From Nanobdellota archaeon (GTDB lineage Archaea; Nanobdellota; Nanobdellia; Parvarchaeales; Parvarchaeaceae): a stretch of 32,986 nt of DNA. This document shows, piece by piece, positions 31,882-32,986 of the stretch. The translations under genes were made by a program, and so were the position numbers. The stretch covers positions 1-32,986 of the forward strand of contig JAKAAW010000008.1 of NCBI GenBank assembly GCA_021802105.1, read 5' to 3'. The first letter of the stretch is position 1, and each line of letters starts with the position of its first letter. The notes under the pieces are model-generated. The model ran no database searches. It was given only the letters and a program-made list of their open reading frames with translations, and was not told where the DNA came from.

Positions 31882-32582
31882 CTTCTTTTTTCCGACAGAT
31901 AAAGCATCCTGTCCGCTCCCACTATCTCTGGGAGCACGACTTCACTAGCGCCAAGCTGTTTGAACTTGTTTACGTTTTTTATCGCGTTGCACCTAGTTAC
32001 TATCTTAACGTCTTTTTTCGCCTCGTGCGCGTTTAAAACGACAAGGAAATTGTCGACGTCCTGCCCAAGGCATGCGAATACTGCATCGGCGTATCTTATA
32101 TTCGCCATTTTCATTGTCTTTTCATCTATAGCGCTTTCCCTTATTACTTTGAACCTCGCTTTTTTTAGTTCCATAGCCCTTATCTCATCACTCTCTATTA
32201 TGATGACAGGCTTGTGCCTCTCCTTCAATAGGATTGCGATCCTCTCGCCGATCCTACCCCCTCCACAGATTATGCTGTGGTGCTTAAGTCTCACAGATTG
32301 AGCCATATAAACTACACCTCCAAATTCTTTTCTTATGCTAGCCACTAAAAACTCGAGAATATAGACGGCAAATACGCCAAGGAAAAGCGACAGAAAAAGA
32401 AGTAGTATTCCGAAGCTCGAATCAAAATTAAACGTTTCTAGCGCCACGAATATCGATACAAAAGCTGCCTTGAACGTCAAGCCCCGTTCCTCACTTATCA
32501 AAATGGTAAGCAAGACGACCATAATAATGATTATTATCGCCGCTACAAGAACCTTCTGCAGACTTTCATTTACACCATCCAT
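31878..32582 (-). CDS. two-helix membrane protein with RCK/TrkA-N domain, no K+ filter
   Basis: 234 residues. Two hydrophobic helices (about 12-30 and 57-81) surround a short pore-like segment (ALETFNFDSSFG) that has no TVGYGD selectivity filter. The RCK/TrkA-N Rossmann domain follows: SIICGGGRIGERIAILL (G107-x-G109-x-x-G112), with an acidic residue E130 closing beta-2, then ARFKVIRESAIDEKTMKMA, DAVFACLGQD and IVTRCNA. The fold is that of Kch/MthK-type channels. The missing filter suggests it no longer conducts K+ by itself, or regulates another protein. The following PAP2 gene is coupled by a 4-nt overlap. Confidence 0.85.
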   Translation of the reverse strand: MDGVNESLQKVLVAAIIIIIMVVLLTILISEERGLTFKAAFVSIFVALETFNFDSSFGILLLFLSLFLGVFAVYILEFLVASIRKEFGGVVYMAQSVRLKHHSIICGGGRIGERIAILLKERHKPVIIIESDEIRAMELKKARFKVIRESAIDEKTMKMANIRYADAVFACLGQDVDNFLVVLNAHEAKKDVKIVTRCNAIKNVNKFKQLGASEVVLPEIVGADRMLYLSEKRR

Positions 32583-32636
32583 CAGAATAAGTTAATTTTG
32601 TTATTAATATCCGTTTCTTTTTAACTGAGGAATAAC

Positions 32637-32948
32637 TTAGTAGCCTAAGAGTTCCATCTCTATGTTTACTTCTTTTGGCACGCTTGTTTTCATTATAAGG
32701 TGAAGGGCTTTCGGATCTGCCTGTATGTCTATTATCCTCTTGTGAAGTCTCATCTCCCACGTTTCATAGCTCTCTCTTCCAGAGCCTCCTGGAGCTCTTC
32801 TAGTAGTCACTTTTAGCTTCTTTGTAGGGGTCGGTATAGGTCCCGCAGTCGCTATACCTAACTTTTTAGAGATATCAAGTATACTATCACAGACTTCCTT
32901 CAACTTTACAGAGTCTGTAGCCGTCAGTTTTATTCTAGCTTTCTGCAT
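32637..32948 (-). CDS. rps10: 30S ribosomal protein uS10
   Basis: 103 residues, normal archaeal length. ARIKLTATDSVKLKEVCDSI, GPIPTPTKKLKVTTRRAPGG and RLHKRIIDIQADPKAL are the universal uS10 blocks. It sits in the head of the small subunit. In many archaea it follows EF-1 alpha; here a TATA-like ATTTAAATAG (about 32972-32981) lies 25 nt before the ATG, so it appears to be transcribed alone, with no gene immediately downstream on its strand before the RCK gene. Confidence 0.97.
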   Translation of the reverse strand: MQKARIKLTATDSVKLKEVCDSILDISKKLGIATAGPIPTPTKKLKVTTRRAPGGSGRESYETWEMRLHKRIIDIQADPKALHLIMKTSVPKEVNIEMELLGY

Positions 32949-32970
32949 ATCAGTTTTTAAGTAAGCCGTA

Positions 32971-32981
32971 ACTATTTAAAT
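32971..32981 (-). promoter_or_regulatory. TATA box for uS10
   Basis: On the minus strand GATTTAAATAG lies about 23-33 nt before the ATG at 32948, the leaderless spacing. Confidence 0.5.
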
Positions 32982-32986
32982 CTTTT

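Noticed and set aside
1-32986. CRISPR array or cas genes
   Set aside because: No regularly spaced direct repeats outside the pentapeptide coding region, and no Cas motifs.

Overview
The window is archaeal chromosome. Evidence: the uS13-uS4-uS11-RpoD cluster in archaeal order, archaeal-type DnaG primase, MCM helicase, aIF1A, aIF2-beta, aIF5A with its hypusine lysine, DUF424, TATA boxes about 25 nt before many start codons (leaderless transcripts), and a tRNA without an encoded CCA. The compact layout, stand-alone 5S rRNA, many small single-anchor surface proteins and mixed gene order suggest a reduced-genome archaeon. My guess is a DPANN, Micrarchaeota/ARMAN-like lineage; this is inference from gene style and no marker tree was run.

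Layout. (1) 1-5.5 kb is an AT-rich accessory region beside a tRNA-Gln(CUG) gene. It holds a 5'-truncated glycosyltransferase, a frameshifted nuclease-like relic on the other strand, and three separately promoted genes of unknown role: a 409-aa protein with two C-terminal membrane helices and a possible E2-like core, a pentapeptide-repeat protein, and a 550-aa protein with helical repeats and a possible acetyltransferase-like C-terminus. (2) 5.6-10.2 kb holds membrane proteins (MscS channel, a hydrophobic protein, a 14-helix-type MFS transporter) and small orphans. Two decayed IS200/IS605-type elements lie here with matching left ends: one keeps only the tnpB tail and right end, the other only the tnpB head. 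(3) 10.2-19.1 kb holds a dipeptide epimerase, DnaG with a DHH phosphoesterase, an LD-carboxypeptidase, a flavin oxidoreductase, aIF5A, two predicted metal-site proteins and an aldo/keto reductase. (4) 19.4-23.6 kb holds a sufS-sufU-(Cys-rich exported protein) operon, a ferritin-like/CCC1 metal transporter and two orphans. (5) 23.9-24.8 kb is a HepT/MntA-type toxin-antitoxin pair, with a DNA-binding domain fused to MntA and a 16-bp palindrome before it. (6) 24.9-33 kb is the information-processing core: 5S rRNA, uS13/uS4/uS11/RpoD, then on the minus strand MCM, an RPA32-like OB protein, aIF2-beta, DUF424 and aIF1A, followed by a PAP2 phosphatase/RCK pair and uS10.

How they may work together. 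The epimerase and LD-carboxypeptidase are two steps of bacterial murein-peptide salvage and suggest use of bacterial wall peptides. SufS/SufU plus the CCC1-type carrier give a small Fe-S/iron module, and RpoD in the same window carries the four cysteines of an Fe-S site. The most promising candidates for undescribed biology are the RHH-fused MntA/HepT locus and the three unknown proteins at 1.0-5.5 kb.
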